The position numbers and the translations under genes were made by a program. Source: an uncultured Alphaproteobacteria bacterium (GTDB taxonomy: Bacteria; Pseudomonadota; Alphaproteobacteria; RF32; CAG-239). Taken from it: a stretch of 61,634 nt of DNA. Location: assembly GCA_910580155.1 (NCBI GenBank), contig CAJTWX010000001.1:1-61634 (forward strand), in the 5' to 3' direction. This document shows, one piece after another, positions 16,638 through 24,932 of this stretch. Positions within the stretch are counted from its first letter, which is position 1. Every line of letters begins with the position of its first letter. The notes beneath the pieces were generated by a model that did not search any database, had not been told where the DNA came from, and was given only the letters and a program-made list of their open reading frames with translations.

Positions 16638-17852
16638 ATGGAAAAAATTCTGGTTTTGAACTCCGGCTCAACCTCTGTTAAATTCCAACTTTTTAAGATA
16701 GGGAAAGGCTTTCACGAAGTCATCGCCCGCGGAATGGCAGACCGTATCGGGCTTACCGGTTCAAAAATTGTCGTTAAGGCGGATGATGCGCACGAATTTT
16801 CAAGCGAATTACAAATAAAAGACCACAAAGATGCCATTAAGGCAATATTGGATTATCTCTCCCGCCGTTACATAAAAAATCCGTCCGAGCTGGCAGCTGT
16901 CGGCCACCGAATGGGGCACGGCGGCGAATATTTTGACCGCTCGGTCGTGATAGACGAAGATGTAATGCAAAAAATTTATGATACCGTACCGTTGCTGCCG
17001 TTGCACGGGCCGGCATTTGTGCACGGGCTGGAAGCAACCACCTCGCTGCTTCCGGGCGTATTGCAGGTGGCAACGTTTGACAGCGCATATCATCAGAGTA
17101 TGGAAAAACCGGCATATCTTTACGCTATACCACGCGAATATTATGAAAAAAATCAACTCCGCCGTTATGGATTTCACGGCACCTCTCATCACTATGCGGC
17201 CAAAGAGGCTGAAAAAATAATCGGGCACAAAGGGCGCTTCATCTGTTGCCATCTGGGCGGCGGCGCATCCATAACAGCCATTAAAGACGGTAAAAGCGTG
17301 GATACGACAATGGGTTACACGCCGTCTGCCGGCATAATAATGTCTACCCGCGCCGGCGATATGGACCCGTACATCCCGCTGCATATAATGAAAACCCAAA
17401 ACAAAACTCCCGATGATATCAATCGGATGATAAACAAAGAAAGCGGGTTAATCGGGTTGACCGAAGGCCATTCCGATATGCGCGATATTATCGAACAGGC
17501 AGAACAGGGGGACGAAAAATGCGCGTTTGCGATTGAGGCATTTGTTTATAACCTGATTAAAACCATCGGTGCGTATGTAGCAGTTTTGGGCGGTATAGAT
17601 GCGCTGATATTCACAGCGGGCATTGGCGAAAATGCGCCGATTATCCGCCAAAAAGTCTGCGAACGCCTGTCTTATCTGGGAATTGAGCTGGATACAGCAG
17701 CTAATAATATCCGTCCGGCGCCGCAAATGGTTACAACCGCGCAAAGCAAAGTCAAAGTGTTGGTTATTCCCGCTAATGAAGAGCTGATGATAGCCGAAGA
17801 AACCTTTGAGCTGTTGGAAGAACTGGCGGAAAAAGAGCCTTTGGCTGTATAA
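16638..17852 (+). CDS. ackA: Acetate kinase
   Basis: 404 residues, full length. It makes ATP from acetyl phosphate and ADP, releasing acetate, or runs in reverse. All ASKHA-fold family motifs are present: LNSGSTSVKFQLF, GHRMGHGGEYF, FHGTSHHYA, HLGGGASI and the late AGIGENAP. Its usual partner gene pta (phosphotransacetylase) is not adjacent. A zeta-toxin-like gene follows after 17 bp and should be in the same operon. It fits with a fermentative life. Confidence 0.96.
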   Translation: MEKILVLNSGSTSVKFQLFKIGKGFHEVIARGMADRIGLTGSKIVVKADDAHEFSSELQIKDHKDAIKAILDYLSRRYIKNPSELAAVGHRMGHGGEYFDRSVVIDEDVMQKIYDTVPLLPLHGPAFVHGLEATTSLLPGVLQVATFDSAYHQSMEKPAYLYAIPREYYEKNQLRRYGFHGTSHHYAAKEAEKIIGHKGRFICCHLGGGASITAIKDGKSVDTTMGYTPSAGIIMSTRAGDMDPYIPLHIMKTQNKTPDDINRMINKESGLIGLTEGHSDMRDIIEQAEQGDEKCAFAIEAFVYNLIKTIGAYVAVLGGIDALIFTAGIGENAPIIRQKVCERLSYLGIELDTAANNIRPAPQMVTTAQSKVKVLVIPANEELMIAEETFELLEELAEKEPLAV

Positions 17853-17869
17853 TATTTCGGAGACGGAAA

Positions 17870-18514
17870 ATGATGTTGAAGATTTTGATGCCGTCATTAA
17901 GCGAACTTGTTAATGCCGACTATGCGAGTGTCAAATCCGCAGAAAGCGAACGGCTGATAAATAAGAGCCTGAGCGGGCTTATTCCTTCAGCAGCGCCGGA
18001 ACTGCTGCAAATATCCGGTATCCCCGGCGCCGGAAAAAGCACTTTTTGTGCCGCGCATCCCAAAAAGAATTACCTGTTTTTAAGTTTTGACCGTATAATG
18101 ACCGCACTAAAGGGCTATCAGCAAGAACTAAAACAAAACGGCAGTGTCGCCGCATTTCAAAAATATGAAATGCCCGCCCGCATCATCGGCTATGAACTGC
18201 TGCGCCGCGCGCTCAATAAAAAAGTCAACATAATGTTTGAACACAGCGGAACGAATAAAGCGCATCTGGAGCTGTTTCGCAATATCCGCCAAAAGGGCTA
18301 TACGACAGCGGTTGATTTTATTATTTGTGACACGGCAACAGCCATCAGGCGTGCACAAAAACGCGCCGAAGAAACCAAGCGCTATGTCCCCGAAACGCTG
18401 ATACTGGAGCGTGCCGCCAAATTTAAGGAATATATGGACGCATACAAAAAAGAAACGGCGCGTATAGCGTTGTTTGACGGCGGAAATAATTTCCTCCCGT
18501 TAAACAAAATTTAA
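17870..18514 (+). CDS. Zeta-toxin-like P-loop kinase
   Basis: 214 residues. Walker A is GIPGAGKST near residue 50; the later RYVPE and the helical C-terminus fit the zeta-toxin/AAA_33 kinase group. Zeta toxins phosphorylate UDP-N-acetylglucosamine, but many family members phosphorylate other small molecules or nucleic acids. No epsilon-type antitoxin gene is next to it. The start has GGAG seven bases upstream. It is 17 bp downstream of ackA, so it is probably a housekeeping kinase rather than a toxin; this is inferred. A second kinase of this type is at 54195-55271. Confidence 0.78.
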   Translation: MMLKILMPSLSELVNADYASVKSAESERLINKSLSGLIPSAAPELLQISGIPGAGKSTFCAAHPKKNYLFLSFDRIMTALKGYQQELKQNGSVAAFQKYEMPARIIGYELLRRALNKKVNIMFEHSGTNKAHLELFRNIRQKGYTTAVDFIICDTATAIRRAQKRAEETKRYVPETLILERAAKFKEYMDAYKKETARIALFDGGNNFLPLNKI

Positions 18515-18571
18515 GAAAGCGCGTGCTACAAAACATTAACGGAAAACATATTTTTATAAGGTTTTTTTACG

Positions 18572-19522
18572 ATGAAAAAGTTTGTCTTATTTCTCACCTG
18601 TTCGGCATTTGCCGTATCTTCCGCCCAAGCAATGAATGCAGCGGAGCACTTAAACGCCGTTAAAGATATTTTTGCTCAGGAGTTCCAAAAAATTGACCTT
18701 GACGGTAACGGAGCAATCAGCGCTGACGAATATATGCTTTATCAGTTGAATGTGTTGCAACAGTCGCTGAATGCGGAAACGCAAAAGACAGAAGCTGAAG
18801 CAGCAGCTCTCGGTCAGGCAGCAGTAACAGAGCAGGAGGCTCCGAAAACAGAAGAACCCAAAGCCGAAACGCCTCGCAATCTGGATACAATGGGCAGCGC
18901 TACGGCAACATTGGAAGAAATGGCAAATTTCAGCCTTGATACATCTGCAGAAACTGCCGCAGAGCCGGATATGGAAGATGACGAGTGGTATTTAAAGCCA
19001 GAAAAGCTGACAATGGAAGACGTTATGCCCGAAGATGAAAATGCGGCTGAGGACGTTCCTGAGATTGACCTGTCTATTAGCGAAGACGAGAGTTTAAGAA
19101 ATATTCTTGCCGATATGGCAAAAGCCGAGGCAAAGTCCGAAGAAACGCCGGCAGTTGAAGAAAAAAACGCCGTCGCATCGGAAAAAGAAACAAAACAAAT
19201 ACAGTTTATGCTGGACACAATAAAGAAAACCCTGCCCAAAAAGATTGACAACATCACCACTTGGACGGATATTTCTTTTAAGGATAACGAGATAGATTAT
19301 ATCTATAAAGCCGATGTGGATATGAATAAGTTTTCAACCGCAGAAAAGGCCGCGTTAAAAGAAAATATCGAAAAGGTAGCCTGTGCGCAGGCTTATGCGG
19401 AAATGTGCCCGACAATGAAACCGATGTTTATCAATAAAGGGGTCAATATGAAAATCCGTTATTATGATAAAGCTGATATCGAAATCAGCGATTGCACGTT
19501 TAATAACGAAACCTGCAAATAA
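18572..19522 (+). CDS. Secreted acidic EF-hand protein
   Basis: 316 residues. Residues 1-20 form a Sec signal peptide ending AQA. A canonical EF-hand loop follows near residue 43 (DLDGNGAISADEY), so calcium binding is likely. Residues about 70-210 are Glu/Ala-rich and low in complexity. The C-terminal domain of about 100 residues has four cysteines (ACAQAYAEMCP and two in the last 15 residues) that could form two disulfides. Periplasmic location is inferred. It is monocistronic, with a terminator right after the stop. Confidence 0.85.
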   Translation: MKKFVLFLTCSAFAVSSAQAMNAAEHLNAVKDIFAQEFQKIDLDGNGAISADEYMLYQLNVLQQSLNAETQKTEAEAAALGQAAVTEQEAPKTEEPKAETPRNLDTMGSATATLEEMANFSLDTSAETAAEPDMEDDEWYLKPEKLTMEDVMPEDENAAEDVPEIDLSISEDESLRNILADMAKAEAKSEETPAVEEKNAVASEKETKQIQFMLDTIKKTLPKKIDNITTWTDISFKDNEIDYIYKADVDMNKFSTAEKAALKENIEKVACAQAYAEMCPTMKPMFINKGVNMKIRYYDKADIEISDCTFNNETCK

Positions 19523-19526
19523 AACT

Positions 19527-19562
19527 TCAAAAAAAGCTCCTTTACCGGAGCTTTTTTTATGA
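19527..19562 (+). terminator. Rho-independent terminator
   Basis: AAAGCTCC and GGAGCTTT stem with a six-base loop, A-run before and T-run after. Confidence 0.88.
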
Positions 19563-19602
19563 ACAGATCAGTCCCGCTTAAAAGTCGGGCGCATCCCAAA
19601 AT

Positions 19603-20739
19603 TTAGTTGCCACCCAAATGAAGCTCCGGCAGCATATCAAGCACTTTGCCTAATCGTTCGTCGCTCTGCTGAGGAGCCGAAAACAGCTCACCTTGAAGGC
19701 TGTCACCGTATGAAAGTCCGAAAAGTGTAATCCCGACACTGCGCCAGAGAATGCTTGAAGAATACATCGTCCGTAACAGCGCAAGGGCAGGGGGCGCAAT
19801 TTCTAGTTCCTGATTGCTGGCAAACGGTAGTTTTTTCTTTTCCCGCAACACTCTGAAATCTTTGGTACGCAGCATAACGTCAATCATAGTAGCCCGCGCG
19901 CCTTCTTCGCGGGCTTTGCGGCAGGCAGAATGAATGTGCCCTAAAAGTGCCGTTTCCAAAACAGCCAGCTCACTGCTGAAAGTTTTAAGCGCTGCTGTCT
20001 GCTGAATGGATTGTGGCGGCTTGCCGACAGGGTCGACTTTATAGAGTAAAATACCCGAAAGTTCGGCTTTCAAATCCGTTCCGTGTGCGCCGAATTGCGT
20101 CTTGACCCAATGGTCGGGGCGAGAAATAAAATCCAACGCGGTAAAAACGCACCCGTCGCGCATCTTCACAAGCAAACGTTTCCCGACGCCCGACACGTCT
20201 TCAATTTTCGTTTGAGCGAGAATTTTTCGCCTCTCCGCCGAACCGATGGCAAATATGCCGCCGCAGTTTTTGGCCTTGTCACTCGCAAGTTTGGCAAGCG
20301 TTTTTGTGGTGGAAAGCCCGATAGAAACCGGAATGTGCAGTTTATCCCATACCGCATTGCGAATCATCGCCGCCGTCTTGAAGTAGTTTTGTTTATACAA
20401 AAGTTTCGTGCCGGTCAAATCCAGATACGCCTCGTCCACCGAACAGACTTCAACATCCGGTGTAAAAGATTTGAGCATCGCCATCACCTTTTCCGATGTA
20501 GCGCGGTAAAGGTCGTGGTTGGCGCGCACATAAAGAATATCCGGCAGCCGCGGCCGTGCCATAAAATACGGCTCGCCCATCTTAAGCCCCAGCGCTTTTG
20601 CCTCTTTGGAACGGGAAATAACGCAGCCGTCATTGTTGGAAAGCACCGCCACCGGAATTCCCTCCAGCCTGCGGTTAAATGCCCGCTCGGCAGAAACAAA
20701 AAAACAGTCGCAGTCAGCCAGTGCAATGTAGTGTTTCAT
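19603..20739 (-). CDS. umuC: UmuC-type Y-family DNA polymerase
   Basis: 378 residues. The palm motifs ADCDCFF (first Asp) and CSVDEAYLDL (Asp-Glu) are present, and the finger segment SNNDGCVISRSKEAK is typical of UmuC rather than DinB. A helix-hairpin-helix region (IEDVSGVGKRLL) and a little-finger domain follow. It copies past DNA lesions. The start at 20739 (MKHYIALAD) is chosen by the AAGGAG upstream; the longer frame to 20775 has none. An SOS box lies 64 bp upstream. No umuD is next to it. Confidence 0.92.
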   Translation of the reverse strand: MKHYIALADCDCFFVSAERAFNRRLEGIPVAVLSNNDGCVISRSKEAKALGLKMGEPYFMARPRLPDILYVRANHDLYRATSEKVMAMLKSFTPDVEVCSVDEAYLDLTGTKLLYKQNYFKTAAMIRNAVWDKLHIPVSIGLSTTKTLAKLASDKAKNCGGIFAIGSAERRKILAQTKIEDVSGVGKRLLVKMRDGCVFTALDFISRPDHWVKTQFGAHGTDLKAELSGILLYKVDPVGKPPQSIQQTAALKTFSSELAVLETALLGHIHSACRKAREEGARATMIDVMLRTKDFRVLREKKKLPFASNQELEIAPPALALLRTMYSSSILWRSVGITLFGLSYGDSLQGELFSAPQQSDERLGKVLDMLPELHLGGN

Positions 20740-20789
20740 CTTCAAAAAACTCCTTTTATAAGCCGAGCCTAACACTGCTTAAAATCGTT

Positions 20790-20817
20790 TGTCAATATAA
20801 ATGTTCTAAATGTGTTC
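20790..20817 (-). promoter_or_regulatory. SOS box and promoter of umuC
   Basis: A perfect GTTC-N7-GTTC is at 20803-20817. On the minus strand TTGACA (20790-20795) comes right after it. The -10 box 17 bp on (TTAGGC) is weak. The operator lies just upstream of the -35 box. Confidence 0.85.
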
Positions 20818-20829
20818 TAATTATCTATA

Positions 20830-20871
20830 TCAAAAAAACGCCCCGTAAGAAGGAGCGTTTTTTTTGATATC
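20830..20871. terminator. Long inverted repeat terminator
   Basis: ATATCAAAAAAACGC pairs with GCGTTTTTTTTGATAT around a short loop; it serves the minus-strand gene ending at 20881. Confidence 0.8.
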
Positions 20872-20880
20872 AGACCTAAA

Positions 20881-21783
20881 TCAGTCCGATAGGTTCTTAA
20901 CAAGGACATAGCCTCTTTTGTTGTCTTTGCAAAAAGTTCGCTGGTTGTCTTTCTTTTTGAAGGTAAACCATTCGGTATAAACCCGATAAGCGCTTGCGCC
21001 CTGAGCACCATTGATAAGCTTAAACAGCTTGAAGGTATCCTTATCCTTTACGAGAAGGAATACGCCTTTTTCTTCGCTGATAATACAAGCCGGAGGCAAT
21101 TGAAGCAGCGTATGTTCGGCTTCCGCATAGCTGGTATGGTCGTCATCCATAGTAACATAGTCGTATTTCTCGTACGAGATAACCGTTTCCTCCGCCACTT
21201 TTCTGCCGTGCAGCAGGTTAAGCTTCGGTCTGTGCTGCTTTTTACGGGTGAAAACAAAAGCATAGTCAGCAATTTTGTGCCCTAAAACAAAGAGCGAAGA
21301 ATCGTTGTTATATCCGTTGCCCAAGAGCTGCCAGCTGGAATAGGGGCAGCGAATGAGCAAAAACCCTGAAGACTCGGCAAGCGAATCATCAAATCCGCGA
21401 ATGACAATATTGGCACCGGATTTCCGCCATTTTCCGTCCTCTTGCTCAAACACGCGGACAATTCCGCTGCGGTTCGGGTTATCTACGGCAATTTTCCATT
21501 TGCTGTAAGTATCATAAATGAAAACATACAGCGTTTTGCCATCGTTTACCAGTTTGTAGCGGCCGCGCGGAATGCTGATAAACAACACCATACCGAGAAG
21601 CCAGCTCCAAATCAGCCATCGTGCTGAAACCAGATAATCAGGAATATCGCAAGTATATCCCAAAGCGAAAAACAACACCGCGGCAAACAGCAATGGCATA
21701 ACCGGATTACGCTTTAACGCGCATAACCAGCATTGCGGCTTGAAGACAGCTCCGAACCACAAAGACTTAATAAAATAATTCAT
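20881..21783 (-). CDS. Unknown membrane protein, 300 residues
   Basis: Not recognised. Two hydrophobic segments near the N-terminus (about residues 30-43, PLLFAAVLFFALGY, and 56-70, LIWSWLLGMVLFISI) are followed by about 220 soluble residues rich in beta-type sequence, ending with basic KKKDNQRTFCKDNKRG. The soluble part may face the cytoplasm (positive residues lie just after the second helix). It diverges from the broken dut gene. The ATG has no clear ribosome site. Confidence 0.72.
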   Translation of the reverse strand: MNYFIKSLWFGAVFKPQCWLCALKRNPVMPLLFAAVLFFALGYTCDIPDYLVSARWLIWSWLLGMVLFISIPRGRYKLVNDGKTLYVFIYDTYSKWKIAVDNPNRSGIVRVFEQEDGKWRKSGANIVIRGFDDSLAESSGFLLIRCPYSSWQLLGNGYNNDSSLFVLGHKIADYAFVFTRKKQHRPKLNLLHGRKVAEETVISYEKYDYVTMDDDHTSYAEAEHTLLQLPPACIISEEKGVFLLVKDKDTFKLFKLINGAQGASAYRVYTEWFTFKKKDNQRTFCKDNKRGYVLVKNLSD

Positions 21784-21921
21784 ATAACAGAAGTTTAGTG
21801 AAACAATAATTTAATGAGTGCGCCCACTATAACAATAAATGAGGAAAAAGCAAGCAATTTTATTGCAAAAAGCAAAATCCCCGCCATATTGGAAGAAAAT
21901 CATATTGATGGGAGAACCGAA

Positions 21922-22431
21922 ATGCAGCGTATTGCCGAATTTGAAAAAGTAAGCTTTAAGCAGTTTGCCGAAAGCTGGAAAAATAATTTTTTAGCCTCGG
22001 ATGAAGAAATACAATGACTATATGACAGTATCAAGCTGCCGTGCCGCGCCACCACGGGGTCTGCCGGCTATGATTTCTTTACGCCAATAGATTTGGCATT
22101 AACCCCCAAAGAGAATATTCTGCTTCCGACCGGCATACGCGTCAAAATAGAGGCCGGCTGGTTTTTGGGGATAATGCCCAAATCCGGTCTGGGCTTTAAA
22201 TTCCGCCTGCAGATGGATAACACGATAGGGGTTATAGACAGCGATTATTACTATTCGGATAATGAAGGGCATATTTTCGTAAAGCTCACTAATGACAGCA
22301 ATCAGGGTAAAGTCGTAAGCGTCAAAGCGGGTGCTTCGGTCTGTCAGGGCATTTTCCTGCCATTTGGTATCACGATGAGTGATTGCGTTACCGATATCAG
22401 AAACGGCGGGTTGGGTTCCACATCCAAATAA
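21922..22431 (+). pseudogene. dut: dUTPase gene interrupted by an in-frame TGA
   Basis: After RBS GGGAGA, the ATG at 21922 opens a frame that matches dUTP pyrophosphatase throughout. Codon 32 is TGA (22015-22017), where relatives carry a sense codon, and the same frame goes on without gaps to 22431. Downstream are the trimeric dUTPase motifs: CRATTGSAGYDF (motif 1), MPKSGLGFK (motif 2), DNTIGVIDSDYY (motif 3) and the final GGLGSTSK (motif 5). The break is before motif 1. A single base change (for example GAA to TGA) would explain it. Reading from 21814 or from an internal TTG at 22093 is less likely. Either a real nonsense mutation, a readthrough or a sequence error. Confidence 0.85.
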
Positions 22432-22491
22432 GGAAATAATATAATCCTCGTCAACTCGTCGCAGCTAAAAGTTATGTAGATGACATAGGCA

Positions 22492-22522
22492 CAAAAAAAG
22501 CAGGGAAATCCCTGCTTTTTTA
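22492..22522. terminator. Bidirectional terminator
   Basis: AAAAAGCAGGG pairs with CCCTGCTTTTT around a three-base loop, between convergent genes. Confidence 0.9.
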
Positions 22523-22536
22523 AAATTCAGAACCGG

Positions 22537-23358
22537 TCATTTCTTCGGGGTAAACGGCAGAATGACAGCTTGTCCGTTCTTTTTACCGCCTGCTTTTGCT
22601 TTAGAAGATTTCAAATACTCGTTGAAACGTTCGCGAAAACAGTCTTGCACATCTTTAACCGAGATTTTACGGAAATAAAAACCGGCTTTTTCTGTGTGAT
22701 ACAGTCGGTAAGTATCACCGCCGATAACCGCCGTCTCGCCGACTTCAATCGGATGGTCGGTTATGTCTTCAGGCTGATAAGCTTTCAGTTGTTGAACATC
22801 ATCAAAGCAAACCGGATGCCAATAGATGTGGTCGTCATCATTTTCGTGTGAGGTTGCCCAGCAAACGCCGATAAAGCGATGCTCCGAGTGCGAGTAAAGC
22901 TCCACCGGCAGCATATCACTAACCGGATTGCAAGATTGCAATTCAAAGATCTGTCGCGCATCAAGTTCATTGGCAAGCAAGCGGACTTTCTTAATAACGA
23001 TTTCTCCCGTACTGGTGAAAACCGAGCTGTAAAGAATGTCTTTCCACAGGGTAAACACTTCGTTTTGGTGTGGTGTTATCTCCAAAATCTGCAGATTGTT
23101 GAATTTTTGCACATCAATCGCAAATACCGGAAAGGTCGAGTAGAGTACCGGTTCTTCGCTTTTGATGTCAAAATACATCCACACGGGCAAGTCGGGGATT
23201 TCCAAACTGGCCAGTCGGAGATTGCCAAGAAGCACCATCCCGCCTTTGGGGTAATAATCTTCAAAGAACGCGAGCGCCTCCACCGAGTTGCTGACAACGA
23301 CCTCTTCATCCGCCGGTGCATACTGCTCCGGAAAGAGGATTTCACCAAGTTCTTTCAT
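22537..23358 (-). CDS. Unknown 273-residue protein
   Basis: Not recognised. The sequence looks like a cytoplasmic alpha/beta protein with no signal peptide or membrane helix. It is acidic overall, with a basic, Lys/Gly-rich C-terminus (AKAGGKKNGQ). An EVGETAVIGGDTYRLYH stretch suggests a small beta domain near residue 205. A promoter is visible upstream on the minus strand, and a terminator lies just downstream. The gene is a single unit between dut and trkH. Confidence 0.75.
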   Translation of the reverse strand: MKELGEILFPEQYAPADEEVVVSNSVEALAFFEDYYPKGGMVLLGNLRLASLEIPDLPVWMYFDIKSEEPVLYSTFPVFAIDVQKFNNLQILEITPHQNEVFTLWKDILYSSVFTSTGEIVIKKVRLLANELDARQIFELQSCNPVSDMLPVELYSHSEHRFIGVCWATSHENDDDHIYWHPVCFDDVQQLKAYQPEDITDHPIEVGETAVIGGDTYRLYHTEKAGFYFRKISVKDVQDCFRERFNEYLKSSKAKAGGKKNGQAVILPFTPKK

Positions 23359-23405
23359 AAATATAAGGGTTAAAAGTAAAACATATTCTTAACTAAAACA
23401 TCCCC

Positions 23406-23433
23406 AGTATAATTTATTTTGACAAAAAGTCAA
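23406..23433 (-). promoter_or_regulatory. Promoter for the 273-residue protein
   Basis: On the minus strand TTGACT (23428-23433), 16-bp spacer, TATACT (23406-23411), about 48 bp before the start. Confidence 0.6.
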
Positions 23434-23438
23434 GTCAT

Positions 23439-24881
23439 TTATTTGCGGCTGATTTTATTAAGCAACACAAAGACTGTTACCACTTCCAAACGCCCAAGGA
23501 CCATCGCCGAAGAAAGCATATATTTGACAAAAGGTGTAAAGCCGGCAAAGTTCCCCGTCGGTCCGGATGCTGCCGTCAATCCTAGTCCGGTGTTGGTAAT
23601 ATTCGCGACCACAGCCCCGAGCGCGGTCACAAAGTCAACTCCCGTCAAGCATATAATCAGCGTATAAATAGCAATCGCAAACACAAAGCCAAACACCAAC
23701 ACAAACACCGAAGACACAATCTCAGCGCCAATAACTTTATCGCCGGTTTTCATCACCGCCACTTGGTTTGGCGAAAGCGCCTTAATGGCATATTGTTTGA
23801 AAAATGCTCCGATAACCTGCCAGCGGAAAATCTTGACCGAGCCGGTGGTCGAGCCGGTGCATCCGCCGTGCATAAAGAGAATGAGGAATACCACAACCGT
23901 CCAACTGCCCCAAGAGATAAAGTCTGACGAGGCGAACCCCGCGGTGGTGATAGCCGAGATAATGTTAAACGCTGCCCGCCTAAATGCGGTCATAAAAGGT
24001 ATCTCAGCATCATAAGCATAAAAGATGCTGATAAACAAAATATACCCCGTTACGAGCTTTAAAAACGCATTAACCTGCGGGTTGGATGTAATGGAGGCAA
24101 ACGTGCGCCTTTTTAAGATGAGCACAAAATAGGTAATCGGCAACGCGCTGAGCAATAAGAATACCGCGCATATAGCCTCAATTGTCGGACTGTCAAAAAA
24201 GGCAATCGAGTTGTTTTTTGGGCTCAATCCGCCGGTACCCATTGTCGAGAGCGCAAACGCCACCGCGTCAAACCAGTTCATTCCCGCATTTTTGAAGAGA
24301 ACGGCGCATAAAACCGAGAGGAAGATATAAACAAAAATAATGTCTTTGGCAATGTAGCGGATTTTCGGTAAAAATTTCTCTTCGGTATCGGAGTTTTCTT
24401 TGCTGAACAAATGCGTGCCGCCCGTTCCCAAAAACGGCGTTAAAGCGACTGCAAAAATGATAATTCCGATACCTCCAAGCCCGTTCAGCATCGCCCGCCA
24501 TAAAAGCACGGACTTCGGCTGCGCCTCAATGTTGCGCAAAATCGTCGAGCCGGTCGAGGTAATCCCTGAGGTCGCCTCAAAAACCGCGTCATATACAGTC
24601 TTGATGTCGCCGTTGCCATAAAGGGGTAAGGCGCAGACAAGAGGTGCCACAAACCAACACGTCACCGGAATAAGATAACCCTGCAAAATCGTGATTTTCT
24701 TAACGTCGCCGATGTTGGCTAAAAACAATGCACCACCCAAAAACATCGCCGTAAAACTGCTCTGCAGAAAGATATAGTCCACCCGCCCGCTGTAATAATA
24801 AAGCGCGCCTGCCGGCAAAAGCATCATAACTCCCAGCACAAACACGATAAATCCATCAATCATCAAAACCGGCCGCCACAT
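23439..24881 (-). CDS. trkH: TrkH/KtrB-type potassium uptake channel subunit
   Basis: 480 residues with about ten membrane helices. The four pore loops of the Trk family are visible: SGITSTGSTIL, STMGTGGLSP, ITTAGFASSDF and ITNTGLGLTAA. It forms the transmembrane part of a K+ uptake system; the regulatory nucleotide-binding subunit TrkA is not in this window. The start has an AGGTGATAAGAG stretch upstream. The gene lies 51 bp downstream of a glycosyltransferase gene on the same strand, so they may be cotranscribed. Confidence 0.92.
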   Translation of the reverse strand: MWRPVLMIDGFIVFVLGVMMLLPAGALYYYSGRVDYIFLQSSFTAMFLGGALFLANIGDVKKITILQGYLIPVTCWFVAPLVCALPLYGNGDIKTVYDAVFEATSGITSTGSTILRNIEAQPKSVLLWRAMLNGLGGIGIIIFAVALTPFLGTGGTHLFSKENSDTEEKFLPKIRYIAKDIIFVYIFLSVLCAVLFKNAGMNWFDAVAFALSTMGTGGLSPKNNSIAFFDSPTIEAICAVFLLLSALPITYFVLILKRRTFASITSNPQVNAFLKLVTGYILFISIFYAYDAEIPFMTAFRRAAFNIISAITTAGFASSDFISWGSWTVVVFLILFMHGGCTGSTTGSVKIFRWQVIGAFFKQYAIKALSPNQVAVMKTGDKVIGAEIVSSVFVLVFGFVFAIAIYTLIICLTGVDFVTALGAVVANITNTGLGLTAASGPTGNFAGFTPFVKYMLSSAMVLGRLEVVTVFVLLNKISRK

Positions 24882-24932
24882 CTCTTATCACCTTTCCTAT
24901 CTATCGTTTACTTTCAAAAGTACCATCCATCC

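Noticed and set aside
17870..18514. A zeta/epsilon toxin-antitoxin system after ackA
   Set aside because: No small antitoxin gene is adjacent and the gene is in an ackA operon; the kinase may be metabolic.
22015..22017. The TGA in dut might be recoded as Trp
   Set aside because: Trp is coded by TGG throughout, TGA ends several intact genes in the window (for example 41019 and 7517), and relatives do not have Trp at this place.
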